Assembly (NCBI GenBank): GCA_902805475.1
Contig: CADCSX010000025.1
Span: forward strand, 558,001 to 622,000
Origin: Entonaema liquescens
Lineage: Eukaryota > Ascomycota > Sordariomycetes > Xylariales > Xylariaceae
Reading direction: 5' to 3'
DNA length: 64,000 bases
The first letter of the stretch is position 1. Every line of letters begins with the position of its first letter. The position numbers and the translations under genes are program-made. Positions 34,592-46,361 of the stretch are shown here, in pieces. The notes under the pieces were generated by a model that worked only from the letters and a program-made list of their open reading frames with translations, was not told the origin of the DNA and made no database searches.

Positions 34592-37010
34592 TCATACAAT
34601 ATCAATAACTTCTATCTTGGCCGTTTCAAATAAGTCGACAATCTCTATTGATTCATCCATATATCCTCTTAGACCAGTCTCTCTCTGTGAAAACCCCATT
34701 CCAATTCTCTCGAACGCTCCTTCAACACGGTGGGATGGCCTTAATACCAAGAACCATGTTTGGGGTATCACACGCTGGTTATATATTCCGCTATATCTTT
34801 CCCAGGAGAATAGTCTAAAACAGTAATATTCAGCCTTGCTATAATCCCAACCCTTATTTCCTATACAGTAGTCAATACTTTGTAATCCACAGGGTTGAAA
34901 AGAGGGTTGGTTGTCGTCTCGTCCCGTTGTTGAGTCTGCAGTTGTATCTAGCCATATTTTGACTTCGCGTCCATCCTGTGTCCTCACGAATGTCTCTGTA
35001 TTTGACTCGGCGGACTGGGGGGTTTCTAGCAGCCACTCGCGGGGAATCTCAAGTTCGAATATCTCTCGTATGTCAGCTATGTTAACAATAGTCACACGTT
35101 CATGTATCACTAGTTCCACTGGCACCAGTGCTTCTTCCAAGCGGATACGGCAACATTTAGTTGTAGGAGTTCCCTCATCCGTCATTCCCTCAATGCTCTT
35201 GAACCGACATTTGTTCTTCACTCTAATTCGATACCCTGGTGATTCTTCTGCCCAGGCCCACAATGGTGTTGTTGAATCATTCGCGATTACCCCGTTGCAG
35301 GAGGCCCACGACCACGAAGGAAAGCAATGTGCTCCATTCGCAGCATCGAATCTTTTATCGGATGGTTTAGGACTGCCTAATTTAGAGTTGACCACCCTCC
35401 AAGCTAATTCAAAAGGTAGCTCTGCCTTCCAGAGTCCAGCAAGGTATTCATTCTCGATGGTACTTTTATCCCGACGGGTTTGCTGTATGACGTTCGTTAG
35501 CCCAGCGAGTGCTACTAACTTATCACTCTGTCGGGAAAGGGAACGCTGGGAATAGTTGGAAACCACCCGTCTCCAAAGCTCATATATCCTCTCTGACGCT
35601 CCATCGATATGGTCGGTCGGGACGTTTCCCAGTAGCCACTTCATCTCTCGGATGAACGCATTACTTTTTTTCGTGCCCAGCTTTTGTACCGGCGCAGACT
35701 GCAATGCGATTTCCTTTAACAATGCACCAATCTGCACAATACCCACCTCATTATTGTGCTTTGCGAAACTGCTCCCCGGCCAAACATAGTGTCCACACTC
35801 ACAAAGTTTGCAGCATGAACACTCCCAAGTCATTTCGTTTCCGTCGAAGCCGAGCCTCCGATGCGAGAGTAATGTTTCTTGCAAACACCAGCCTCTCTTG
35901 TCTAAAGAATATTTCACCTCTTCATAGGCTTCTGGTCTGACTATCAATTCATCCGATGAACCCTGGAGTTTAAGATTGTGTTGCCACCCAGGAAGACCAA
36001 ATCTTTGTTTTCCCAGAAACCCTGTTTTGCAGCTCCCCGGTTCTAGCGCCAATATTGTGAATTCGGAGTTAAGGTAGACCTTATCCATCGTACATGCATC
36101 GTGATACCAGGCGTCATAGTCATCCTGAACAATGCATAGGGAATCCACCCAAAGGTATAAGATACCCATACCCCTGCAGACCTTAACAGCATCTTGCACA
36201 CTTCTAGGCATCGAATTGAAGGGGATTTCTTTGTAATGGTTCTCGAGATTGGATACCGTCGTTTTGAGAACATCTCCGGCATCCTTTCCCCAGCAATAAC
36301 TAAGGCATGCGTACTCTGTTGGTTCACTCGGATCAAATAGAAAGGGCTCGTTGATCTGGCCCCTATCTCCGACATTAAGAAGGCGCCGAGGTACGAAGTT
36401 ATTTGGCGGGTTGCAGGATTTATGATACTTTTTACAGTAAGTAAGCCATTGAGCAGCACGGTCAAAGGCTGCTTGTGTTGTCGAATCCTCTAAAATATCC
36501 CACTCTCGACATATATCTTCCCATACTGGCTTTATTGGCACGGGAGTTGGATTTGAGAACCCCTGAACCATTCGTATGCCCGTAGCAATACCTTATAGTA
36601 ATAACAGGCGGTCAGATACTCTTCAATAACAAGGACTTTCACATAAAGGGTTGATCAGACCTACCGGCTGGCCGTCGAATGATATTAAATAAGCATAGCA
36701 CATCCCTCTCATACAACCCTTGGTCCGGTTCGTACTCACTAGTAGCAATAATTCTCACTCTTTGAAGACCGCATTCGTCCTGCTTATCGATCGTAGTTAA
36801 GACGTACGCACTGGGGTTATGCGAACGCGCTTCCATCCAGCCCGGTATATAGCCTTCTACCAATAGAATTAATTCACATAGATAGCATTTTTGTGTATCG
36901 ACCATGTTATCCCGAAAGTTTAACACCTGTCGTAAAGAGATTTCATAGATCTCTACATCGAGTTTTGGGAAGGGCCCCCCACGCTTCTGATGAAATTGAC
37001 ATGGGATCAT
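34592..37010 (-). CDS. HET-domain (heterokaryon incompatibility) protein
   Basis: Two exons, 37010-36665 and 36591-34592 (GTAGGT...TAAG intron of 73 bases), give 781 residues. The HET domain begins near residue 208 with EYACLSYCWG. It continues SVQDAVKVCRGMGILYLWVD, SLCIVQDDYDAWYHDACTM and VYLNSEFTILAL, then GWCLQETLLSHRRLGF and a CSCCKLCECG cluster. These are the three classic HET blocks in order. HET proteins mediate allorecognition and programmed cell death after fusion between unlike strains. Many copies are polymorphic or inactive. No NACHT, NB-ARC, WD40 or ankyrin module is attached. The first ~115 residues contain a CYLCEL motif seen at the start of many HET proteins. Expression and partner are unknown. 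Confidence 0.92.
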
Positions 37011-38515
37011 CGTATAAAGGCCAGAGTGAATAATTTGTTATAGAGAGGAGGCGTCAAGGCTTAGAACTGATGATAATCCCGAAGGTTAGTTACAAAAGGT
37101 GAAAATACGAGACTACCTAGATATAAATAATGTGAGGCTTTAAATTCGCCAGCCGAACTGCCTAGCCACCCGGCCGCTGAGTGTACAATATAATCACATA
37201 TCCAACCAACTGAATCGAAGTTATCGTTGCGTTTCGATTGGGCAATACAACCAATTCTATGTCGCAGTGCGCGAGGTCCGGTAAAAACTACTTGGTAGGT
37301 ACATAAAGTCTGCCGTTGAGAGTTACATATGTAGATATTATCTATCATTTATTTGATCTTAGTAAAAATCGAAAGTAGGTACTAAACAATGAGAATGATT
37401 TGAGGTATGTACCTTTGTATATATGTATGTATATTAGAGAACGAAAAATAAGGCGGACGGAAAGAAAAAGAACCAAAAAAACATACAACACCGGGGATTC
37501 GCCGGTCGTCACCGACCCGACTACTGATCCGGCGGTACCTGACTTATCTATGGGAGAGCGGACGGGATCCCGAGTTTTCCAGGTCCTATGGTCGTATGTG
37601 AACATTAATTACTCTATTTTGATATATATGTGGTTGCTCATTAACCTGTACCAGCTAACCCCTATACGTCCCCGGAACCACACCACCATGAAACACCACA
37701 CAAATATTGAATATACATATTTTACACAAATTCTCTACATGGTCTTTCAGATATGAGGAGGCGGGAATGGAAATACCAAGACATGCACAATGCGAAGATA
37801 GAGGCTATGTCTATGTAGCCATAGATAGGCTTAATGAACAAGTGTCACACGGCCATCACGCCAATATACTGTTGGTAGAACAATCTACCAACAGAACGGC
37901 CAGGATAGCTTAGGACGAAGTTATTGGGTAGGATGAAACACGAAGACATTCAGGCGGGTTACCAACACTAACATCGGAGATGAGTCGGCGGTTAGGTTGA
38001 AAAATACGTACTACAGATTGTACACAAACATTCCTGAATCTCGCCCCTCTCCTTCTAGAAGGATGGAACCTCAAGCAACTTGAGAGCTTAGAGAATTATT
38101 AGATGACTCCTGAATACATTATTCCAAGTCCTTTACTACAGCCCCTTGTCTCAATAAGTGGATAAATTGTCTAATAATGACAGACATCTCCAAGCAGGCC
38201 AATAATCCTCATAAGTACCATACTCTTCCATACCTACATCCTCAAATGCCACATTTAAAGTAAATCTAAAAACTGCCTGAATATTTTTGACGATATATTT
38301 CGCGTCAGGGGACCTGTTCTCAGCCTCCCCTGAAAAAAGGGGCTAGATTCAGAAAATGTCTTTTCATTGCAGCCAATGACATGAACGGCATCTAAAGTCT
38401 ATACATCTAGACCAAGACCTTCCCAGTGTCCCCAAATGAACCCTTATCTATACACCCACTGTCTTCTCACTCCGTTGCCTGACGAATTTCCCTCAAAAAA
38501 TATCCCCATCATTCT
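37011..38515. other. Intergenic region
   Basis: No gene is recognised. The short open frames at 37400-37756, 37345-37605 and 37707-37913 show no family features. GTAGGTAC motifs occur near 37295 and 37374. It is upstream of the HET gene and downstream of the gene ending at 38516. Confidence 0.45.
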
Positions 38516-39165
38516 TTACGCCCATCTATTCCCGTGCCTCTTCTTCCCCGTCTTATCCTTGTCGCCGGTCGTGAATTTGAGCTTCTTGAGCTTCTCGGTG
38601 ATGCCCGTAATCCCAGTAGTCTTTGCTTTGCCTTGGCCGGGGTAGGGAGTGCGTGGCCGGACGACATGGGGTTTCTCCTCTTCATCCTCTTCATCCTCGT
38701 CTTCCGAGTCGCTGGGGATGGCGATAATTACTCTGCGAGCGGTTACCGCCACGGGGGCTTTGAGTTCATCGCCATTGTTCTCCTTAGATGTGGAAGATGC
38801 TGCTGCAGCAACTGTACGCTGGTGTACCCGGTCTTGGTGGGCGGCCTTTCGTCTCGAATTCACAGCCTTGTTCTTGAGGAACCTGTCCGTTGGCGAGATT
38901 CTACCATTGGCCCGAGCAGCGCGACAAGCAATAGCTTGCTCCAGATCTTTATGATTGTTAGTCATGTGTATGTATATAATATTTAGGTCAAGTTATGTCT
39001 TGGATTACCCTCAGGGTGAAATTGGTACCTAGCCGTTGCGGTTGCGGCTATAACATCATCGTGCTTCTGAGTACGTGAGCTCGCCTTGTAGATGATTCGT
39101 GCTTCTTCAGTAACTTGTGTATCATCGGCCTCCGGTTGAGTGAAAGTAACGTTTCTCCGAGACAT
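38516..39165 (-). CDS. Small charged protein with acidic stretch, C-terminal RWA
   Basis: Two exons, 39165-39009 and 38946-38516, give 195 residues. The intron has a GTAATC donor, a TGACTAAC branch site and an AAAG acceptor; the phase G|AT gives PEDLEQAIA. The N-terminus (MSRRNVTFTQPEADDTQV) is followed by a helical segment with FHPEDLEQAIACRAARANGR and a basic stretch (KNKAVNSRRKAAHQDRVHQ). An acidic SDSEDEDEEDEEE run follows, and the tail is Lys/Gly/Thr-rich and ends KKRHGNRWA. The protein looks nuclear and disordered. I do not recognise the family. The alternative donor at GCTAG|GTACCA does not keep frame with any acceptor, which supports the chosen join. Confidence 0.72.
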
Positions 39166-40322
39166 CTTGGAACGTAGTTTGAGGAGTAACTCTAGAGGCT
39201 AATTAATACCCAGAGATATGACCAGAAAACTTGATGAACTTGAGTGTTTATGGGTGGGATTACCGTAGACGAATATGCGAAGCCGAGTGGTTGTCTTGAG
39301 ATAATCGATTGTATGGTATTGTTCTCTTATTGTCTTATAAGTGTTATGATGGAACAAGAGATCATTGATGATGAAACTTTATTGTTATACGCGTTCTTTG
39401 TTAAGTGTATGGCATAGCCATAAAGATTCGCGAAGGGAAGTGAAGGAAGAAAGTGTAGAGCAATGGTCTGGGCACCGTGATATTGGCAACGGGGTGTGCA
39501 GTAGTTACGTCGTTCTAACACCCAAGTGTTTTGGTACATATCCTCTTATGTTTTTGCCTTGGCAGACCTGTGGAAATTAATCTGCTGCGTATCAATATTG
39601 AGTGTCAAGGAGGCAGGGCCAGTTGTAATGCATCTGTGAATGACAATTTTTCGTTACTATCGTACCTCGGACCATTGCCACTATACGACAGTACAGACGT
39701 TAACATATGGGGCTTCTCATAGATATCAGTTGACATTCTCCTGGCAGCTGATGTGGACCTGGCGAGGGGTTCCAGGTGACTCACCTGTTAGGACATTGTC
39801 ATTGAACACAGTGTATTGGACTACACTCGTTTCAAGGTGGGACGTTGTATAAATATAATCGTAACGTGCTGGACCTTTACAGCATAATGCTCTATACATA
39901 CCCAAGATCCCGTTCTCTCTCTTGGACGGAGATATATCACGGCAGTAAACCCAGCTAAAACTCTTGAGTCTCTCGACTTTAGTTTCACCTTGATACCATC
40001 TTACTTTCCATATTAATATTTAGGAGACGCACAGAAAATAGTAATTAATCAAATCCAGGCCAATACTTAGAACGAGTTCCCCGTCACAGCCTCAACCTGT
40101 GGGGAATTATGTCACCTTCACAAGCGTTGTTATTTCCTGAGAGAAGTATCAGATGGCCAATTCATTCCTGCTACAAGAGGATTCAACAAAGGTACCTGAG
40201 TTATCTTAAATCATTGACATAAACCATAACTAAATTCAAATGTCAACGGTTACTCAGAAGCTTATACAGGCATTACTTAGGTACACAGTCCTTGATCGAG
40301 ATAGCAGCGAACAGCATAAAAC
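39166..40322. other. Intergenic region
   Basis: No gene is recognised. The short open frames between 39327 and 39852 overlap one another in several registers, which is typical of non-coding DNA. Confidence 0.45.
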
Positions 40323-41773
40323 TTAATCCAACCGCTGAGCGAATTTCATCTCCTTCTTATCCGTAGCATCAAACACAGCAACAATCTCTTCCAAAAACGT
40401 GTCGCCAAGGATATACGAGCCAGGCTGACCAGCACCGATTCCAGAAAGACACCGTATGGACCCGTCGGACAGCGTTTCATTTATCTTCATGCTACCGGGG
40501 CTAGTCCTGAGGGACCTCCCGCCGATCACGACGTGGAGAGAAGGCGGTACGGCATCGCACTCTATGTCCCAGACCAAGCTTCCTTCCAGCTTCTTCCCGG
40601 CAGGCTTGAACGCGTCGTTGATGGCCGTGGCTACGTTGAGCGGGAACAGGTTGATGGTGGTAGCAGAATCTAAGATCATGTGAGGCAGGTTTGTTGCTTC
40701 CTGGCTGATTGTGCTGCTGTTCCAAGATATAGAGTCGACTGCGATACTGTAGAAGAAATAATCTGTCTTACCGTTGATAGTTTCCTATTCAAATGATTAG
40801 TCGAATATCTAACGAATAAAATATAATGTCGAGGTCTATAATAACCCAACCTTTTGAATAGGTACCGTGGTATACTCTCCCGTTTTGACAGGGGGAACGC
40901 CACCGAAAGATATATATGACCGGTTCTCGTTACGCGACAGGGCAAAGCCGAGTATGGAGTCCGCTGCCTTGCTGGTACCCATGGTCTCGACAAAGGGCGA
41001 ATAATTGACCAGGTCAGCGGCAGTATCTTTTCGGGGGTCATTGCCCTTGAATGCTTCCGTAAGCCCTCGCAAACCAAGCCCGAGGATACCGCTCGACACA
41101 TCGTCGCCTTGGAACGCAGCCACATTCACTAGAGAAAACTGCTGCTTTGGAACAGTGACACTGGCTACGGTGATACTTGATAGATCTCGTCAGGCCACAA
41201 TACAGAGACGCTTGGATGATAAGGAGGTAATTACTTAGCATATCCCATAGGCCCATTTAAGTATTCGCCGCTCTCGTATGAGATATTCAAATTCACGTTA
41301 TCGATCTTCCCACCAGGGAAGTCTCCTTTGAAAGTAGGACCGAGAGAGCAATCCTTCTGAGGGATTTCCAGACCGGAGAAAGGGGCTAGGCACTTAAACC
41401 CATCCGAAACAAGCCAGGTGTCGCTGCTACCAGTATCTACAACCAAGTAGAACTTCTCCTTGGCTATTTCTACTTGTAAGATGTACTCATTCTGGCGAAG
41501 CTTGGTTGTAGGTGTGCCATCGTCTTGATCGTCCAGGTCTTCAGCAAGCTCGTTTAGTACGACCTTACTCCTCCGGATACGCCGACGAGTTTCGAGGGCT
41601 TGGGAGGTTCCCTGCTGCCGCTGGATCCTCCAAAGTGGACTGTAGTTTTCGGTGATGGTTAGACCAGCCTCTGCAGCAAATTCGCGGGTCTCCAATATAT
41701 GGTCAACAGGGACAGTAGCCCCAAGACCAAGGGTCAAAAGGCCCATTAAGACTTGTAACGAAAAGCCGGTCAT
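40323..41773 (-). CDS. Secreted pepsin-like aspartic protease (A1)
   Basis: There are three exons: 41773-41235, 41160-40851 and 40784-40323. They are joined at GYA|NVTVPKQQF and PIQK|ETINGK, and the second intron has the weak donor GTTGGG. The product is 436 residues. A signal peptide (MTGFSLQVLMGLLTLGLGAT) is followed by a propeptide with dibasic/polybasic sites (ETRRRIRRSK). The first active-site motif is VVDTGSSDTWLV. The second reads ILDSATTINLFP, where the usual Gly of DSG/DTG is Ala. The flap-like region and SSGILGLG landmark are present, as is the late strand GSYILGDTFLE. Several Cys and N-glycosylation sequons fit a secreted protein. Fungal A1 proteases act in nutrition and host-tissue degradation. 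The DSA motif could lower activity or alter specificity. Confidence 0.9.
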
Positions 41774-42785
41774 GGTGCCGCTAAAGATAGGTATATTGAT
41801 CTAGGAGTGAACTATAGGGACACAATAAGAATATAATGGTTAAACATAGAGTACTCCATATCTGGGGAAACTGTGCTCTCTAATATTTTCATTCTTGGAT
41901 ATAATGTCAACTCATTGGATAAATATCTGATCGTTTACTTTTCGTTAAAGCTTCAGAAGATCTTCCGTCTCTTGAATACGAAAAGTCAAGGGTAGAAGAC
42001 AGGGGGAGGGTAATGTTTTGTGCCAAGAAAAGGAAGTGAGTTGTGTTTTCATGCTGTCAATTGAAGGGTAAACCCTGTGAAGCTCATGTATACTAACTCA
42101 TCATAAACGTAATTACTTCCCCTATATGCTAGGAGGAATACTAGGCAGGAACTCGGCATCCAGGGCAAAAGTGCAAAGCTCAGCCATTGTCTTACCATTC
42201 TCGCTTCATGACAATAAGTTTACTCTGGCCTCAATAGAACGTGATTATTAAGTAACCTCAACAAGGGTTACGCGGTATTGTATCAAGCTGTAGCACGTTT
42301 ATACATATATTAAGCAATGTGAAAATTGTACGGAAGAGGTTGAATCAGAAACAGAATAGCGAAGGACGTTAAAGATTACCCCCTGTAATTGCAACGGTAG
42401 ATCCGCCCCGGTCGGTCCCATGTCCCGGGTCCGGTCTCAACATGCATGCAAATTAGTGGAACCCACTATAAGCTGCCGCTTAAAACTCCTCAATTAGGGC
42501 TGCGTACGCTGCGGGGAGAGAGCTAAGCTCTAGCCTCTACCCAACGTTATGTAATAAAGGTAGAGTTTAATATGGAAGGTTTTGATACATGCATGGCATT
42601 AGGTTAGGTTAAGCTTAAACAATACGAGTGCGGATGCAAATCATTTTAGGTTATGTTAGGATATAGTTATTCGGATAACTACCTAACTACCTTAATTCTA
42701 ACTCTAGTCTCGGGACTTTCTTAACAAAAATATCATCGCAAATATTCAACTTCTACCTGTGATTACACCAGATACCAACGCGGCC
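41774..42785. other. Divergent intergenic region
   Basis: No gene is seen. A GC-rich island (42405-42445, CCCGGTCGGTCCC type) sits in otherwise AT-rich DNA. TTAGGTTA-like repeats occur at 42598-42660. It includes the promoters of the protease (minus) and Elp5 (plus) genes. Confidence 0.45.
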
Positions 42786-43949
42786 ATGCCGTCATCCACA
42801 CAATCGCACGCGCGCTCTCATGCGCTGCTACTCCTACAGAAACTGCTTAACCTACGGGACAGCGCCAGCCCTCTGACACTAATCCTCGACACGTTAGAGC
42901 AGAGCGCAGCACCCGTAGTCCACGAGTTCCTCACCAGAGCCAAGGTTGGTACCCGTTGCGCCTTGCCCCCTCCTTTTCCCTCTTCTTTTCAAACAAAAAG
43001 CCAAGCATGTTCCTACACTAGCAATTTAACCTTACCCCAGATCTCCAAAAGCAAAATAATCTTCCTATCCTCCTGCGCCCTGCGCAAGCCGCCACAAGCC
43101 GACATATTCATCAAGACCTGGAGCAAGACCCCGGACGCTCTCCGCGCCGAGATATCCTCGCACTACCCCTCCTCCTCCGGCGGCCCGGGTACCTCCTACA
43201 AGACGGTCGTGATGATCGACAGCCTGAACCCCATCGCCAGCACCGCCGGCTCCCACCTCTCGGTATTCCTCTCCAGCCTGATCACGCCCGCGGTCTCGCT
43301 CGTCGCCGTCTACCACGCCGACGTGCCCCTGGTCCTCCTACCCCCCATATCTTCCCCCCCTCCTCTTCCCTCAGCGAGTACGAGCCGCACCCGCTGACCA
43401 CGCTCTGCCACCTCGCGACCGCCGTCCTGCGCGTCGGCAGCCTGTACCAAGCCGTCGAGCGCCAGCGCGCGCGCAACCGCAGCCTGCCGGAGCCAGAGTG
43501 GGGGCTGTCGGAGGGGCGGGAGGGGTGTTAATCGGGCTAGGGGGCGTGGAGAAGCGGGCCGCGGCGGGCGCGGGGGTCGTGTTGGAGATGGAATTACGAC
43601 GGCGTAGCGGTCGGGCTGTAGCGGAGAAGTTTGTCCTGGTGTCGTCGCGGTCGACAACAGGAGTAGGACAGGATATCAAGGCCCAGACTTCCAGGGTGTA
43701 TCTACTCTCCGACCATCCCGCGTTTAGAGATCCCAGCGACGGTGATCGAGATGGTGTAGGGGTGAGGGCGAAGGGGACATGGAGACTACGTTTAACTTGG
43801 GGTTGACGGAGAAACAGCGTAGGGATAGAGAGGGTATAGTCCTACCGTACTTTGATGCCCAGACAGATATAGGGGCGGGCGAGGGGGGGCGGATTTTATA
43901 CGAGATGGGGCGGGAAGATGACTTCGACGACGAGGAAGATGAAATATGA
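42786..43949 (+). CDS. ELP5: Elongator complex subunit Elp5, apparent multiple frameshifts
   Basis: Elp5 forms the Elp456 ring of Elongator, which adds carbamoylmethyl-type groups to wobble uridines of cytosolic tRNAs. The ATG at 42786 begins MPSSTQSHARSHALLLLQKL, with LRDSASPLTLILDTLEQSA, the usual Elp5 opening. A 96-base intron (GTTGGT...CCAG, 42945-43040) is likely, followed by FLSSCALRKPPQADIFIK and VVMIDSLNPIAS. Conserved sequence then changes frame three times, each time one base back: near 43332-43376 (to YEPHPLTTLCHLATAVL), near 43516 (to IGLGGVEKRAA...MELRRRSGRAV) and between about 43735 and 43770 (to FNLGLTEKQRRDREG). It ends DDFDDEEDEI at the stop at 43947-43949. The three shifts sum to zero. 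All lie in C- or G-rich runs. The first could instead be a 47-base intron (donor GTCCTC), but the others cannot. Confidence 0.82.
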
Positions 43950-44167
43950 TATGATATCACTTTTTTCTTGCATTTAACTCTCAAAGTGCCACGGTTCTTT
44001 TTTCTTCTTCTTTCCTTGGCTTGCTTCGTGATTTGTTGTCGTCTATTGATACATCTAGATGGTGCCGCGATATAGCACCTCCCGAGTCCATACACCCGGG
44101 CGAAATGCCATCATTCGTATCTTTATACCATAGCATGATTTGCTCCTTTCCCTTCGCCCTGCCTTGT

Positions 44168-45101
44168 TTACTCATCTACTTGCATGCCCTCCCCTCCCTC
44201 TGCTGGTTCATCGCCTGCTTCGGTGTCCACCTTGACGCTGTTGATCCAGTCCTTAACCTCCGCGCCGTCGTGTACCTTGAAGAACTCGAGACCCTTCTTG
44301 CCGGGCTCTTTCAATCCTACCACACCCACACTCGTGTTCTCGACGGTCAGCGTGCGGTCCTGGACCAGAGTCTCCTTGAGGGCGCGCAGGCCGTGGAGGA
44401 TAAGTTCCTCCCGACCGCACGCCGCGAATTTGTCCAGGTTCTTCTCGAGGTAGGTACGTGCCATCTGCGAGCGGGCTCCAATGGCGCAAGCAAGCATCTC
44501 CTGGGTCATGCCACTAGGTTGGAACTCGAATAGATGGGGGCCAGCCTCGTCAACGCCCGCTACCAAAAGGCCAACACCATACGGCCGCTTCCCATAGTGC
44601 TGAGTATTGAGTTGTGCCTTATCACCGATGAGCGAGACGAGGGTCTCGAGGGGCATTGCGCGGTCGTAGGTCAGGCGCTGCGCCAGACACTGCTGCTTCA
44701 TGAAGTTGGAAAGGACGCGGGCGTCGGAGGTGAGGCCGGCGATGGCGAGACCGACATGCTCGTCTACAGCGAACAATTTCTTCTGGTACGACGAGAGTTC
44801 CTCTGCATTTCGCTATGTGGTGGGGGAATATGTTAGCTTTCTAACTTTGGATTGAATATAAATAGGTTTCCTTGTGATGTCCGTACCTTGATAGCGACTA
44901 GTACAGCGTGTGTCTTACTGACTAAACCCACCACTACTGAACCTTGCTTGACGGCCTCGGCAGCATACTCAACCTGGAATATTCTCCCTTGCGGGGAGCT
45001 GGACGTGATTGTTAGTGAGGTTCGGATTGACAAGGGTTATTTGAAGCGAGGTTAGGAGCTTACAATGTGACGGAATCGTTATCGTAATTGTTTCTGAACA
45101 T
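44168..45101 (-). CDS. PRE5: 20S proteasome subunit alpha-6 (Pre5 / PSMA1)
   Basis: Three exons, 45101-45064, 44998-44887 and 44812-44168, give 264 residues. The ATG at 45101 starts MFRNNYDNDSVTF, joined to SPQGRIFQVEYAAEAVKQGS, the alpha-subunit N-terminal helix and YSPxGR-type gate segment in its Pre5 form. Exon 3 begins RNAEELSSYQKK and carries VGLAIAGLTSDARVL, YGKRPYGVGLLVAG and GARSQMARTYLEKN, all diagnostic for this subunit. The acidic tail (GDEPAEGGEGMQVDE) is typical. It forms part of the outer ring that gates entry into the 20S core. The stop lies 218 bases from the Elp5 stop, so the two genes converge with little room between their 3' UTRs. Confidence 0.96.
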
Positions 45102-45774
45102 TATGTCGGTATGTATAGTTCAGATAATTTTGATTATTGTTTGTATAATGTATAAAATTAAATGGTGGTATAGTTAGGTTGGGAAAGTATTCGCAGGTTG
45201 GATATTCGAGTCGGAAATGCAAGGCTGGAACTACCCGAATTACAGACTGGACGTTCAGCAACCGCAAGGCAGCTCAAGAGCTTCGTCGTTCGTCTCCTTT
45301 GGGCCTAGTACCCTAGCTCCAAAGGCTTAGGTAATATTGGGTAACACACCCCCCAGGAGGTAGGTTACTTAGGTACTTAGGTACGAGATATACGGCGTAT
45401 TTCAGCCACAAATAATTGGTTTATGTACGGACCTGAACTGAATCTAAAAATTACATACTACTAGACGGATTAGACTGTGGCTTAAGCTATAACCCCCGGC
45501 CCCCAAAATCCTGGTAACCTAGCGGTAGGCAAGCCGAGCCAAGCCAAGGCTGAGTCTGACGACAACATCCTGTAACACCATCGCAGGTCCCAAATCATTA
45601 CCATACCATACACACTTACCGACAACGGCGCGTATCTTCCCTCTCCTCCGCACCGACAAACCATCATCGACGAACCCCGATACCCGAATAGAACCATCAT
45701 CCACCGCTTCTAGGAGCACGCCCCGTCTCCCTCCCCTTTTCCACGTAACCGTATCTGTATCTCCTACAATACCC
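45102..45774. other. Divergent promoter region, Pre5/Vps55
   Basis: The spacer drives two housekeeping genes in opposite directions. A TTACTTAGGTACTTAGGTAC repeat lies at 45365-45384. No gene is seen; the minus-strand open frames near 45482-45875 are shadows of the Vps55 leader and exon 1. Confidence 0.5.
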
Positions 45775-46361
45775 ATGATCACGATGCCGACCGCGGGGCT
45801 CAAAACCATCATCGCGCTCTCCTTCGTGCTCGCCATCGGCTTCCTGCTGGTCATCCTGTCGTGCGCGCTGTACAAGGTCTACTACCCGCTCCTCGTCGTC
45901 GCCACCTACGTGCTGGCTCCCGTGCCCAACTGGATCGCCACGCGCTGCGCCAACCCGGACGACTTCGTCGAGAGCACCGGGAATGGCGTCCTGGACCTCG
46001 GTCGCTTCTGCACCGGCTTCATGGTCGTCATGGGCATAGGTAAGAGCTCCGCGCTTCCTCTCTTTCTTTCTTTCGGCTATTCTGTTTTCTTTCTCTTCTG
46101 TGCTGGGGTTCGGGTTGGGGTTGGGGTTGCGCGGATGCGGAACTTAGATATTCGTCACCACCATATCCTTACCTCTACGCATACGATAAGGAAAATGACA
46201 TATAACTAACCCACCCTCTCCTCGTAGCTCTTCCCGCCGTCCTCGCGCACTCAGCTCTAATCGGTATCCCCGCGATGGTCATGTCTATCATCGGTGGACT
46301 GTTGATCTACGGGACTATTATCTCTTTCGGCATGTTCTTCCAGGAGGAGCAGGAGTTTTAA
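45775..46361 (+). CDS. VPS55: Vacuolar protein sorting protein Vps55 (OB-RGRP/LEPROT family)
   Basis: Two exons, 45775-46039 and 46228-46361 (GTAAGA...GTAG intron of 188 bases), give 132 residues. Vps55 is a four-transmembrane endosomal protein that works with Vps68 in late-endosome-to-vacuole traffic. The landmarks run in order: LKTIIALSFVLAIGFLLVIL, the YYPLLVVATYVLAPVPN hairpin, RCANPDDFVESTGNGVLDLG and, after the join, VLAHSALIGIPAMVMSIIGG, ending in FFQEEQEF. A second in-frame ATG at 45784 (MPTAGLKT) matches the usual N-terminus better, so either start is possible. The protein is very close to the family's standard size. Confidence 0.95.

Noticed and set aside
42405..42445. GC-rich island as a transposon end
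   Set aside because: No terminal inverted repeat or target duplication could be seen around it.
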